DNA from: an uncultured Porphyromonadaceae bacterium
GTDB taxonomy: Bacteria > Bacteroidota > Bacteroidia > Bacteroidales > Muribaculaceae
NCBI GenBank assembly: GCA_947174235.1
Contig: CAMWID010000004.1
Location: 20,569 to 84,568 of the forward strand
Direction: 5' to 3'
DNA: 64,000 nucleotides
The notes under the pieces are model-generated. The model saw only the letters and a list, made by a program, of their open reading frames with translations, was not told where the DNA came from and did not search any database. The position numbers were made by a program, and so were the translations under genes. This document shows, one piece after another, positions 9,448 to 18,880 of this stretch. The stretch's first letter is position 1. Each line of letters starts with the position of its first letter.

Positions 9448-12400
9448 ATGAAACTCCGTCTTTTCATAACTTTATTGGTTTTTATCACCGCCGGTGGCAT
9501 TTCACGGGTGGCAGCCGAGCATTTAACCCCTTCGGCATTTGCCGACAATTATACAGTCAGCAACATAACCATGCGCGACGGTCTTTCGCATAATTTCGTG
9601 GAAGACATCTACCGCGACAGCAAAGGATACATGTGGATCGCGACCTCCGGTTCTCTCGCCCGTTATGACGGATATGAATTCATCAACTTCACCCCTAATT
9701 CCATATCCGGGCATATACGTAGCACTTTTGTGAGGAAAGTTGCCGAAGACCGGTTCGGCAGGCTCTGGGTTGCAAGCGACGGCGGTGTGGATATCATAGA
9801 TCTTGAAAGTCTGGCGGTGTCAGATATGCCGGAAAAGAATGATCTTTTAAAAGAAATAGCCAGAAATCCTGTTTTTTATGTTTCCTGTGATTCCGACGGT
9901 AACATCTGGATGCGCAATTCAAAAGATGTGATATGTATCGTTCTTGGCGAGAATGGAGATATCGCTACTGTTGTCACCATACCGCATGAGACAACCGCAA
10001 CCATTACCGTAGGAGCCATAGAGCCGTTGCCGGGAGTCGGGAAAGGGGTTTTTACCGGAATAGGAGGTAACGTCAGCCGGTTGGTTTTCGATTCCGGTAA
10101 AATCAAGGTGACCGGACTATCTGACGGATTGAGCCTTGATCCTTCCGGATATATAGCGGATTTTGTGGCATATGACAACAAAATATGGATCGCCTCGGAT
10201 TTCGGGCTTTTCAGCTATGATCTCTCCACCCATGCTGTAAAGCGATATACGTCGGAGGAGGGAGGTCTTTCCCAAAGTTTTGTCACTACCCTTGAGGTGA
10301 CAGCCAAGGGGGAGCTGGTGGCGGGATGTCTGAACGGACTGAACATATATGATCCGTCGGAAGACGTTTTTCATCCCGTGTCGGTTTCTGATATGGGAGG
10401 TATGCTCAGAGGATTGAACAACGACTTTATAAACTGCATTATGTCTGAGGGCGACAACCTGTGGGTCGGTACCGAAGGATGCGGCATAAATATCATTTCC
10501 CCACGGCGTCTCTATTCCTCGATGCTGTGTCACAGCCCCTCCGATCCGTTGTCACTGTCTCCGAACCCTGTCAACGCCATATTCGAAGATGGAGACGGCA
10601 CTTTATGGGTAGGCACAGTAGAAGGTGGTCTCAACCGTGGTGTGGGCGGCTGCGACAAGGGATTTCTGCATTATACGGTGCAGACAGGATCTCTGCCACA
10701 TAATTCCGTAAGCGCGATCGGCGCGGATCATACAGGACATCTGTGGGTTGGTACGTGGGGAGGAGGTTTGTGTATGCTTTCCAGGATAAATCCCGGAAAG
10801 ATGCTGCGTCTGGTCAATACGGTCGAAGACGGCAGACGCCTTGAATATATCGGCGCGCTGGTATTTGATCCGTTCAATAATCTTCTTTGGATAGGTGCGA
10901 ATTACGGCATATTTACCTACGATCTTGAGACGAACCGTATTTCAATCCCTTTCAAAGGAGCGGATTGTATACCCGGGAGTGTTTCCGCCGTCATCTCTTC
11001 TGACGGGAGATTATGGATGGGTGGTCTTGAAGGATTGGTATCGGTCAATCTTAAAAAGAAAAACAAAGCGGGAGATTTTGAGGTGTGCCGATACGAGAAC
11101 AAGCTTGATGATCCCGAATCTACGGTAAAAGAGAAAATAAATTCAGTGGCGTTGTCACGCGACGGCACTTTATGGGTAGGTACCAACGGCAACGGTCTTT
11201 ACCGCTGCGACAGAGAAAACGGGGATGTCAGATTTGTCAATTACAGTTCCGTCAACGGTTTGCCCAATGATGTGGTTCATGGTATAGCTGAAGATCCCCA
11301 TGGAAATCTATGGATAGCGACCTATCATGGACTCTCCTGCATGACTCCTGACGGGCGGTTCCTGAATTTCGGGATCAACAGCGGACTTGAGACCGAACAG
11401 TTTTACTGGAATGCCTACCGGCGTCTTGCCAACGGTGATGTGCTGTTTGGCAGCATAGACGGCATGGTAGCCGTGAAAGGGCTTGCCGCTTCAAGATTCG
11501 ACAGGACTTTTCCGGTGAGATTCACATCTATCACAGTCAATAACGACCGTACCTTCAGCAACCCCTCCGGCGCCAGCATTCCGGAGAACGACAGGTCTTT
11601 CGAGATAGGTTTTTCCGCATTGGATTATGCCGGAAAGGACAATGGAAGATATGTCTACAGGATGAAGGGATATGAGGAAGACTGGAAGGAACTTCCCCAG
11701 AACCGTCACAGTGTGGTGTATATGAACCTCTTCCCCGGCAATTATACACTCGAAGTGAAATACATCGCGCAAGGGCAGTCCGCCTCGATGGTGCCTGTCT
11801 CCAGTTTTGACATAGAGATAATACCCAATTTCTACAGGCGTTGGTGGTTTATACTTTTAGTGGCGGCGGCAGTCATTGCCGCCATATGGGGTGTATATAA
11901 ATGGCGGGTCAGGGATATCACCCGTCAGCGAGAGGATCTGAGGAGGGCTGTCGACGAAGGGGTGAGGGAAATCAACGAGCAAAAATCTATGCTTGAGGAT
12001 CATGCCCGTGAGCTGGGGGAACAGAACAATGAGCTGCGTCTCCGCAACGAGCAGATAAGCGAGCAGAAGTCGCAGCTTTCAGAGATGGCGAGGAAAGTGC
12101 AGCAGCTCACGGCAGACCGCATCTCGTTCTTCACCAACATAACCCATGAGTTCCGTACGCCCATCACCCTGATAATCGGTCCGATAGAACGTGCGCTTAA
12201 ACTCAGTACCAATCCCAAGGTGATCGAGCAGCTCAATTTCGTGGAGCGTAATTCACGGTATCTTCTTTCGCTGATCAACCAGCTTATGGATTTCCGCAAG
12301 ATAGAATCCGGAAAGATAGATGCCGCTACCGCGAAAGGCAACATAATGAACACGATAGATGAGATAATACTTCCTTTCAGGGCTTATGCCGAGGAGCGGG

Positions 12401-13671
12401 GAATAGAGATACGTACACGCTATCATCTTCCGACTCCGGTGTTTGAATACAATGAGGATGCCATACGCAAGGTGTTGACCAATCTTTTAGGGAATGCCAT
12501 AAAATTTACCCCTGACAAAGGGACTGTGACAGTCTATGCCTCAATTTTCAAAAGTTCACGTTGCCGGGAAGGGTATACATTCTATATGGGTGTCAGCGAT
12601 ACGGGATGTGGACTTAAAGAAGATGAGACGGATAAAGTGTTTGATCATTTCTATCAGGGTCAGAGCCAGATAAGATATCCGCTTATCGGAGCAGCCGACA
12701 GCGGTATCGGGCTTTATCTTTGCCGCCGTCTTGTGGAAGTGTTCGGGGGCAATATCTCCGCACGCAACAATCATGGGGATGGCTGTTCTTTCCGCGTGCT
12801 TCTGCCGGTGGCAAATGCCTTGGTTGATTTCCCGGCTTCAGAAGGCGCGCCCGGATTGATCCAGACAGTCATGACTGAAGATGCTCCGGCATCCCGCAGG
12901 CTGACAGTGCTTGTTGTTGAAGACAACACCGACATGAGGGCGTTCATGCGTTCCGTGCTATCCGACCATTATAATGTGGAAGAAGCCGGTAACGGAGAAG
13001 AGGCGTTGCGCCTGCTTGAAGAAAAAGAGGTGGATTTCATCATAAGTGATCTCATGATGCCTGTCATGGACGGTCTTGAGCTTGCGGGGAAAGTGAAAGA
13101 AAACTTCGCTATATCCCATATCCCGTTCATAATGCTGACCGCGAAGACATCACAGGAGTCGCGTATGGAAGGATACCGTCAGGGGGTTGACGATTATATA
13201 TTGAAGCCTTTTGACGAAGACATGCTCCTGACGCGCATCAACAATATTCTCGCCAACAAACGCCGATACCAGCGGCAATTCAAAGCGGATATGGAGGTGG
13301 ATCATCTGGCGATAAAGGAAGACAGCCGAGACAAAAAATTTGTCAACAAAGTCATGGAGATCCTTAAGGAGAATTATACCAATTCATACTATGAGGTGAC
13401 CGAATTCGCCGATGCCCTCGGAGTGAGCCGGAGCTTTCTCAACCGCAAGCTCCAGAGCCTTCTCGGACAGGGAGCCAACCAGCTTATGCGCTCCTATCGG
13501 CTCAAGGTCGCCCACAGTCTGATATTGCAGAACCGGGGGACGAAAAACATGAACGTGTCAGAGATCGCCTTTTCGGCAGGATTCAATGATCCCAAATACT
13601 TTACCCGCTGTTTTACTCAGCAATACGGTATGAATCCGAGTGTAATGTTGAAAATGGAGCCAAAAAAATAA
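9448..13671 (+). CDS. Hybrid two-component system regulator (HTCS): periplasmic propeller/Y_Y_Y sensor, TM, HisKA, HATPase, REC, AraC HTH
   Basis: Repeated LWVGT/LWIAT propeller motifs; TM WWFILLVAAAVIAAIWGVY; FFTNITHEFRTPITLIIGP; DTGCGLKEDE; VLVVEDNTDMR...DLMMPVMDG; C-term AFSAGFNDPKYFTRCFTQQYGMNPS. Confidence 0.96.
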   Translation: MKLRLFITLLVFITAGGISRVAAEHLTPSAFADNYTVSNITMRDGLSHNFVEDIYRDSKGYMWIATSGSLARYDGYEFINFTPNSISGHIRSTFVRKVAEDRFGRLWVASDGGVDIIDLESLAVSDMPEKNDLLKEIARNPVFYVSCDSDGNIWMRNSKDVICIVLGENGDIATVVTIPHETTATITVGAIEPLPGVGKGVFTGIGGNVSRLVFDSGKIKVTGLSDGLSLDPSGYIADFVAYDNKIWIASDFGLFSYDLSTHAVKRYTSEEGGLSQSFVTTLEVTAKGELVAGCLNGLNIYDPSEDVFHPVSVSDMGGMLRGLNNDFINCIMSEGDNLWVGTEGCGINIISPRRLYSSMLCHSPSDPLSLSPNPVNAIFEDGDGTLWVGTVEGGLNRGVGGCDKGFLHYTVQTGSLPHNSVSAIGADHTGHLWVGTWGGGLCMLSRINPGKMLRLVNTVEDGRRLEYIGALVFDPFNNLLWIGANYGIFTYDLETNRISIPFKGADCIPGSVSAVISSDGRLWMGGLEGLVSVNLKKKNKAGDFEVCRYENKLDDPESTVKEKINSVALSRDGTLWVGTNGNGLYRCDRENGDVRFVNYSSVNGLPNDVVHGIAEDPHGNLWIATYHGLSCMTPDGRFLNFGINSGLETEQFYWNAYRRLANGDVLFGSIDGMVAVKGLAASRFDRTFPVRFTSITVNNDRTFSNPSGASIPENDRSFEIGFSALDYAGKDNGRYVYRMKGYEEDWKELPQNRHSVVYMNLFPGNYTLEVKYIAQGQSASMVPVSSFDIEIIPNFYRRWWFILLVAAAVIAAIWGVYKWRVRDITRQREDLRRAVDEGVREINEQKSMLEDHARELGEQNNELRLRNEQISEQKSQLSEMARKVQQLTADRISFFTNITHEFRTPITLIIGPIERALKLSTNPKVIEQLNFVERNSRYLLSLINQLMDFRKIESGKIDAATAKGNIMNTIDEIILPFRAYAEERGIEIRTRYHLPTPVFEYNEDAIRKVLTNLLGNAIKFTPDKGTVTVYASIFKSSRCREGYTFYMGVSDTGCGLKEDETDKVFDHFYQGQSQIRYPLIGAADSGIGLYLCRRLVEVFGGNISARNNHGDGCSFRVLLPVANALVDFPASEGAPGLIQTVMTEDAPASRRLTVLVVEDNTDMRAFMRSVLSDHYNVEEAGNGEEALRLLEEKEVDFIISDLMMPVMDGLELAGKVKENFAISHIPFIMLTAKTSQESRMEGYRQGVDDYILKPFDEDMLLTRINNILANKRRYQRQFKADMEVDHLAIKEDSRDKKFVNKVMEILKENYTNSYYEVTEFADALGVSRSFLNRKLQSLLGQGANQLMRSYRLKVAHSLILQNRGTKNMNVSEIAFSAGFNDPKYFTRCFTQQYGMNPSVMLKMEPKK

Positions 13672-13693
13672 AAAAATATATAGAGGTGTTGAT

Positions 13694-13752
13694 TTGTCCA
13701 CCACCTTTACACAATTGTCCACCATGCGCGGGTTGAGAATCATTTAAATTTG
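13694..13752 (+). promoter_or_regulatory. Candidate HTCS operator (direct repeat TTGTCCACCA, 21-bp period) plus -7 box TAAATTTG
   Basis: TTGTCCACCA at 13694-13703 and 13715-13724; TAAATTTG at 13745-13752; directly upstream of the PUL operon at 13876. Confidence 0.65.
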
Positions 13753-13875
13753 CACCCGAAAATCCGTGGCATGCCCGGACTTATAACCTATTAAAGCAAA
13801 AAAAAGAGCAATAAAGGTAGATAACAACAAACTGACGAAAGAATAATATTAACCTCTTAACAACCTAATATCATC

Positions 13876-15705
13876 ATGAAGACAGAGAAATGGATGCCTG
13901 CGGCAACCCTTGCTGTTTTACTGACCACGATGACATCCTGCGAAGACTGGGGACAACAGGACCCGCCGGCAGGGAACCAGGTCTATCCGACCTTGGAAAA
14001 CGTGGCGACATTTGACTTTGAGGCGGAAGACGGACTTGACTTTTTCACGTTCAATCCTATCGCCAATCCGGGTGGCACTGCCCCTCAGATCATCGAAGAC
14101 GAGATCAAAGGGAATGTGCTCGAACTTAACAGCGGATACGTCATCCTTTCCAATCCATTTTCAAAGGTGAGTCTTCAGGATGCGGCTTCTTTCACATTCT
14201 GGGTTAAACAACCCGTCTTGACTTCTTCTGACGAGGAGGGAAACGAGACTGTTGTTCCCCAGGATGCCGCCGCCCCCTTGCTGACCTTTGTAAATGAGAC
14301 CGGAAACGGTATGTTGTCGATCAACGCCAACGGAGGAATCAGCTATTCCGCTGCCGATGGTGTATGGATCGAGAATGATCCGTCTGAAGTTACCACCGGG
14401 TACATGACTCCCGGGGAATGGCATTATGTGGCTGTCGTGCTTGGCAAAGACGGCTACGAATGGTATGTTGACGGCGACCGGAAGGTCAGCAAGACTGTCA
14501 CTGATTTCGATTGCTCGAAAATTGTGCGGTTCGCCAACAACGTCCCCACCATGACCATCGGTGGCGAAGGGAGCTCTTCGCTCCTGTATATGGACGATAT
14601 CAAGGTATATCGTAACGCACTTACCGCAAAAGAGACCGCACGACCCAACCTTGGCGGCGGATCAGGCAGCGAAGGTCCGGATCTGAGCTCCTGGACACTT
14701 GTCGGTCTTGAAGACAACACCACAGGATTCTGGAGCACCTGGGCGGACTATGTGAATCTGACCGGCGACGGAACCGTGCATTATGATTTCTACAATTATA
14801 ATGGCGGTGGCGTCAATAACTGGTGCAACTGGGGACTTGTGCTCACCAACGGTCCGGAGCGCGGAGCCGACGGCTATGCGGAATATCTCTATCTGCGCGC
14901 AGACGCCTATGGCTGGGGCAACAATTATAACGGCGACAATATCACCCATGATTTCGATTGGACTACATTCATGTCGGAAATGGATGGCGCCTTTGTTTCT
15001 CTCGATATCACGCGTATGGGTACGAATGTGACGGTGACTGCTCTTGTTACTGCTGAAAACGGCACAGAACGGCACTATTCTATCCGTGTGGAGGGTGTAG
15101 ACAGCGAAGTGCTCGGTACATTCCTTACCTGTGAAGGATCGCATCTCCTGATCAATCCGGAGACAGTGTTCGTGGGACAGACATATAACGCCGGGCAATA
15201 TGTGACCGGACAGACCGACTGCAGCACAGGATGGTGGTCAGCACATTCTCCCAACAACCGTTTCGACGGCAACTTCAAGAACTGGGGTGTGGAATTCGTG
15301 AACCATACCACCGGCGCCGGTGCGAACTGGAACAACTGGCTTCTTGTATGTTCCAACGGTCCCTGGGTAGGCGAGGCGGATTATGCGGAAAACTTTGTGC
15401 TCCGTTCAGACGCATATGGCTGGGGCGCAAGTTTCGACGCCGGCAACACCACCATGGAGAGCGCTTTCGACTGGGAAAGCTATGTGGCAGACATGAAAGA
15501 CGCCAAAGTGAAGATCCTTTTCTCATTCGCTGGCGGGAAGCTCGACATGTATTGCACGCAGACCACAGCCGACGGCAGGGAGATGCCTCCCTACAAATTC
15601 TCGGCGAGCGGACTGACTGCTCCGATAGGATTGTTCTTCACTTGTGAACTCGCATATCTCGAGTTTTCCAAAGTTGGCTATTATCCATGGGCAAAGATGG
15701 AATAA
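13876..15705 (+). CDS. PUL lipoprotein with LamG-like domain and tandem duplicated C-terminal domain (candidate surface glycan-binding protein)
   Basis: Lipobox TMTSC; LamG-like ...EWHYVAVVLGKDGYEWYVDGDRKV...; two copies of NWxNWxLVxxNGPxxxxxxYAExxxLRxDAYGWG...FDW. Encoded just before susC. Confidence 0.7.
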   Translation: MKTEKWMPAATLAVLLTTMTSCEDWGQQDPPAGNQVYPTLENVATFDFEAEDGLDFFTFNPIANPGGTAPQIIEDEIKGNVLELNSGYVILSNPFSKVSLQDAASFTFWVKQPVLTSSDEEGNETVVPQDAAAPLLTFVNETGNGMLSINANGGISYSAADGVWIENDPSEVTTGYMTPGEWHYVAVVLGKDGYEWYVDGDRKVSKTVTDFDCSKIVRFANNVPTMTIGGEGSSSLLYMDDIKVYRNALTAKETARPNLGGGSGSEGPDLSSWTLVGLEDNTTGFWSTWADYVNLTGDGTVHYDFYNYNGGGVNNWCNWGLVLTNGPERGADGYAEYLYLRADAYGWGNNYNGDNITHDFDWTTFMSEMDGAFVSLDITRMGTNVTVTALVTAENGTERHYSIRVEGVDSEVLGTFLTCEGSHLLINPETVFVGQTYNAGQYVTGQTDCSTGWWSAHSPNNRFDGNFKNWGVEFVNHTTGAGANWNNWLLVCSNGPWVGEADYAENFVLRSDAYGWGASFDAGNTTMESAFDWESYVADMKDAKVKILFSFAGGKLDMYCTQTTADGREMPPYKFSASGLTAPIGLFFTCELAYLEFSKVGYYPWAKME

Positions 15706-15739
15706 TCAATAACTTAAAATCTAACCAGACATCATCATA

Positions 15740-18700
15740 ATGGACAAAAAACGTAATATTGCCGAAGGACGGCGGAGCCTGATGCTCCGCCTCCTCCTCC
15801 CGGTTCTCTTTCTTGCCTTCGCCGCATTCCCGGCTTCGGCACAGATAGTGAAGGGTGTTGTCAACGATCCTTCCGGAGAACCTTTGATTGGCGCCACAGT
15901 CATAGAAAAAGGATCTACCAACGGTACCGCCACAGATATAGACGGTTTCTTCCAGCTTAATCTCAAGGATGCGAAGAAAGCGGTGCTTGTAGTCTCTTAC
16001 GTCGGCTATGCCACACAGGAAGTAGAGGTGAAAGGCCAGACAAATATCACTGTCACCCTTCAGGAAGAAACTTCACTTCTGAGCGAGGTTGTGGTGGTGG
16101 GTTACGGTCAGCAGAAAAAAGAATCTGTGGTCGGCGCAATCTCGCAGGTAAATTCGGGTGACCTTCTGGAAACCCCGTCCGCCAACCTTTCACAGGCGAT
16201 CACCGGTAAGATTCCCGGTGTGATCACATCCCAGACTTCCGGTGCCCCCGGCGCGGACGACGCTTCGATCTACATCCGAGGCCGCGCCACATTCGCGGGT
16301 GATGCCCAGCCGCTTATCCTCGTGGACGGCGTGGAACGTTCGTTCTCCCAGATCGCTCCCGACGATATCGAGACTATCTCTGTATTGAAAGACGCATCCG
16401 CGACAGCGGTATACGGTGTGCGCGGTGCGAACGGCGTCATGCTTATCACCACAAAACGCGGCAAGGAGCAGAAGCCGATCGTAAACCTTACCGCCTCCTG
16501 GCAGTTCCAGACCCCTACACGCAAAAACACTTATCTCAACTCATATGAGTCGGTGTCTCTTCTTGAAGAGGCTCTTGCCAACGACGGTCTTCCCTCCCAG
16601 TATTCGGCATATGACCTCGACATGTACCAGAAGTCGGTCAACGGTCAGCTCAGCGGTATAGACGCGCTTCTTTATCCCAATGTAGACTGGTATGACGAGG
16701 TCCTGCGTTCATCCGCGCCTTCGCAGCGATACAACGCCAGCGTGCGCGGCGGCACAAAGAGAATGCGTTACTATGCCTCTCTTGAATACTACGATCAGGA
16801 GTCGCTCTTCAAGAATCTTTCAAACGACCCTTACGGCAACTCCTCTTCCCTCAACTACAAGCGTTACGGATTCCGCGCCAACGCCGACTTCTTCCTGACC
16901 AAGGATCTCCAGCTGTCAGTAAACTTCGGCACCCGTTTCGAGGAGCGCCGCGGTCCCAACTCCGACGAAAGGGACGACGGATCCTACAGCAATGTGTTCT
17001 ATCAGCTCAACCACACTCCCGGATGGCTTTTCCCGGTGGCTTATGAGGTGCAGAACGGTGAGACAACAAAGACTCTCTACGGCGGAAGCTCCCAGTATCA
17101 GAGCAACGTATATGCCACTCTTGCCGAGTCAGGATATTACAAGGGTGTGAACACCATCAACGAGACCAACTTCATCGCCGACTACAAGATGGACTGGCTT
17201 ACCCCCGGACTTTCCGCACGCGGAATGTTGAGTTTCGACTACGAGAACTATCACAAGACCACCTATAGCAAGACGTTCGCCACCTACGAGCTCAATGACC
17301 GTGACAACTATCAGAGCATCGACGCCTACAACCGTTTCAATACCGACGGCACCTTAGGCAGCAGCCGCACAAGTTTTACGGTTTACAAGCTTTACATGGA
17401 GGCTCAGCTAAATTATGCCCGTAAATTCAATGATGTGCACGACGTGACTGGCATGGTGCTCTACATGCAGAACGACTACCGCTATCAGAGCGATCTCGCC
17501 AAGCGTTACCAAGGTGTTGTGGGACGTATCACCTATGCCTATGACGACCGTTACCTCTTTGAGTTCAATGCCGGATACAATGGATCAGAGAACTTCAAGA
17601 AGGGAAAACGTTTCGGATTCTTCCCCGCATTCTCCGCAGGCTGGCGCATCACCCAGGAGAAGTTTATGGAAGACTCCACCGACTGGCTGAACAACCTCAA
17701 GCTGCGCGCGTCATACGGGCAGGTAGGTAATGACGTATACCAGGTGAACGGCGTGGCACAGCGCTTCCTGTATGAGCAGAAATGGAGCCAGATAGCCAAC
17801 GACTATTATTTCGGAACGTCAGGACAGACCGGTATCTTCGAACAGCAGTATCCCAACTATGGAGTGACCTGGGAACGCGCCCACAAATACAACGTGGGTC
17901 TCGAATTCGGATTCCTCAACAACTCTCTCAGCGGTAATATCGATTTCTTCTGGGAGAAACGCAACAATATCCTTACCGAATATCTCACCCGTCCCTGGTG
18001 GTTCGGCGTGACTTCAGCGGCAGGAAACCTCGGCAAGACTGAAAACAAAGGTTTTGAGATCGAGCTTCACTACAGCAACACTATCGGACCCGATTTCAAA
18101 TACAACATCAGCGGTACATACTCACATGCCAAGAACAAGATCACGGAAATGGATGAGCCCGCCAACAAGACAGACTACCGTAAACGTACCGGTCATGCCA
18201 TCGGTCAGTATTTCGGACTTGTGGCTGACGGTTTTGTCACCCAGGCTGACATAGACGGCGGAAATCTCCCTGTCTCCACATTCGGCACGGTCAAGGCTGG
18301 CGACTTGAAATATCGCGATATGAACGGTGACGGGTTTATAGATGACCGTGACGAGACTTTCATAGGGTATTCAAACATTCCTGAAAACACCTATGCACTG
18401 ACTCTCGGGGCTGAATGGAAAGGGATCGGGTTCAGCATAATGTTCCAGGGTGTGGATCATGTGAGCCGTTACTATGACGCCGAGGCGATGTATGCGTTTG
18501 TCAATGGAGGCAAAGTGAAAGAGCATCATCTCGACCGTTGGAATCCAGCCTTGTCGGATGCCGAGAATCTCGCCAACGCGAAATATCCTCTCCTCCATTA
18601 TGACAGCTACGGCGACCACAACCAGCGTCAGAACTCTTTCTTCCTCAAGAACGGTTCGTTCTTGCGTCTGAAGAACATAGAGCTTTCTTATTCTCTCCCC

Positions 18701-18868
18701 GAGAAATGGATAAAGCACGCATATATGAGCCAGTGTCGTTTCTTTGTGAACGCCAACAACCTCGTGACCTGGGATCATCTCGACGGACTCGCAGACCCCG
18801 AGAGCAACGGATCAAACCGTTATCCGATCTGCAAGACAGTCAATTTCGGTGTCAACATCCAATTCTAA
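15740..18868 (+). CDS. SusC-type TonB-dependent outer membrane transporter (pair 1)
   Basis: CarboxypepD_reg-like VKGVVNDPSGEPLIGATVIEKGSTNGTATDIDG; EVVVVGYGQQKK; plug GVRGANGVMLITTKRG; C-terminal KTVNFGVNIQF. Confidence 0.96.
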   Translation: MDKKRNIAEGRRSLMLRLLLPVLFLAFAAFPASAQIVKGVVNDPSGEPLIGATVIEKGSTNGTATDIDGFFQLNLKDAKKAVLVVSYVGYATQEVEVKGQTNITVTLQEETSLLSEVVVVGYGQQKKESVVGAISQVNSGDLLETPSANLSQAITGKIPGVITSQTSGAPGADDASIYIRGRATFAGDAQPLILVDGVERSFSQIAPDDIETISVLKDASATAVYGVRGANGVMLITTKRGKEQKPIVNLTASWQFQTPTRKNTYLNSYESVSLLEEALANDGLPSQYSAYDLDMYQKSVNGQLSGIDALLYPNVDWYDEVLRSSAPSQRYNASVRGGTKRMRYYASLEYYDQESLFKNLSNDPYGNSSSLNYKRYGFRANADFFLTKDLQLSVNFGTRFEERRGPNSDERDDGSYSNVFYQLNHTPGWLFPVAYEVQNGETTKTLYGGSSQYQSNVYATLAESGYYKGVNTINETNFIADYKMDWLTPGLSARGMLSFDYENYHKTTYSKTFATYELNDRDNYQSIDAYNRFNTDGTLGSSRTSFTVYKLYMEAQLNYARKFNDVHDVTGMVLYMQNDYRYQSDLAKRYQGVVGRITYAYDDRYLFEFNAGYNGSENFKKGKRFGFFPAFSAGWRITQEKFMEDSTDWLNNLKLRASYGQVGNDVYQVNGVAQRFLYEQKWSQIANDYYFGTSGQTGIFEQQYPNYGVTWERAHKYNVGLEFGFLNNSLSGNIDFFWEKRNNILTEYLTRPWWFGVTSAAGNLGKTENKGFEIELHYSNTIGPDFKYNISGTYSHAKNKITEMDEPANKTDYRKRTGHAIGQYFGLVADGFVTQADIDGGNLPVSTFGTVKAGDLKYRDMNGDGFIDDRDETFIGYSNIPENTYALTLGAEWKGIGFSIMFQGVDHVSRYYDAEAMYAFVNGGKVKEHHLDRWNPALSDAENLANAKYPLLHYDSYGDHNQRQNSFFLKNGSFLRLKNIELSYSLPEKWIKHAYMSQCRFFVNANNLVTWDHLDGLADPESNGSNRYPICKTVNFGVNIQF

Positions 18869-18880
18869 CCTGATAAAGTA

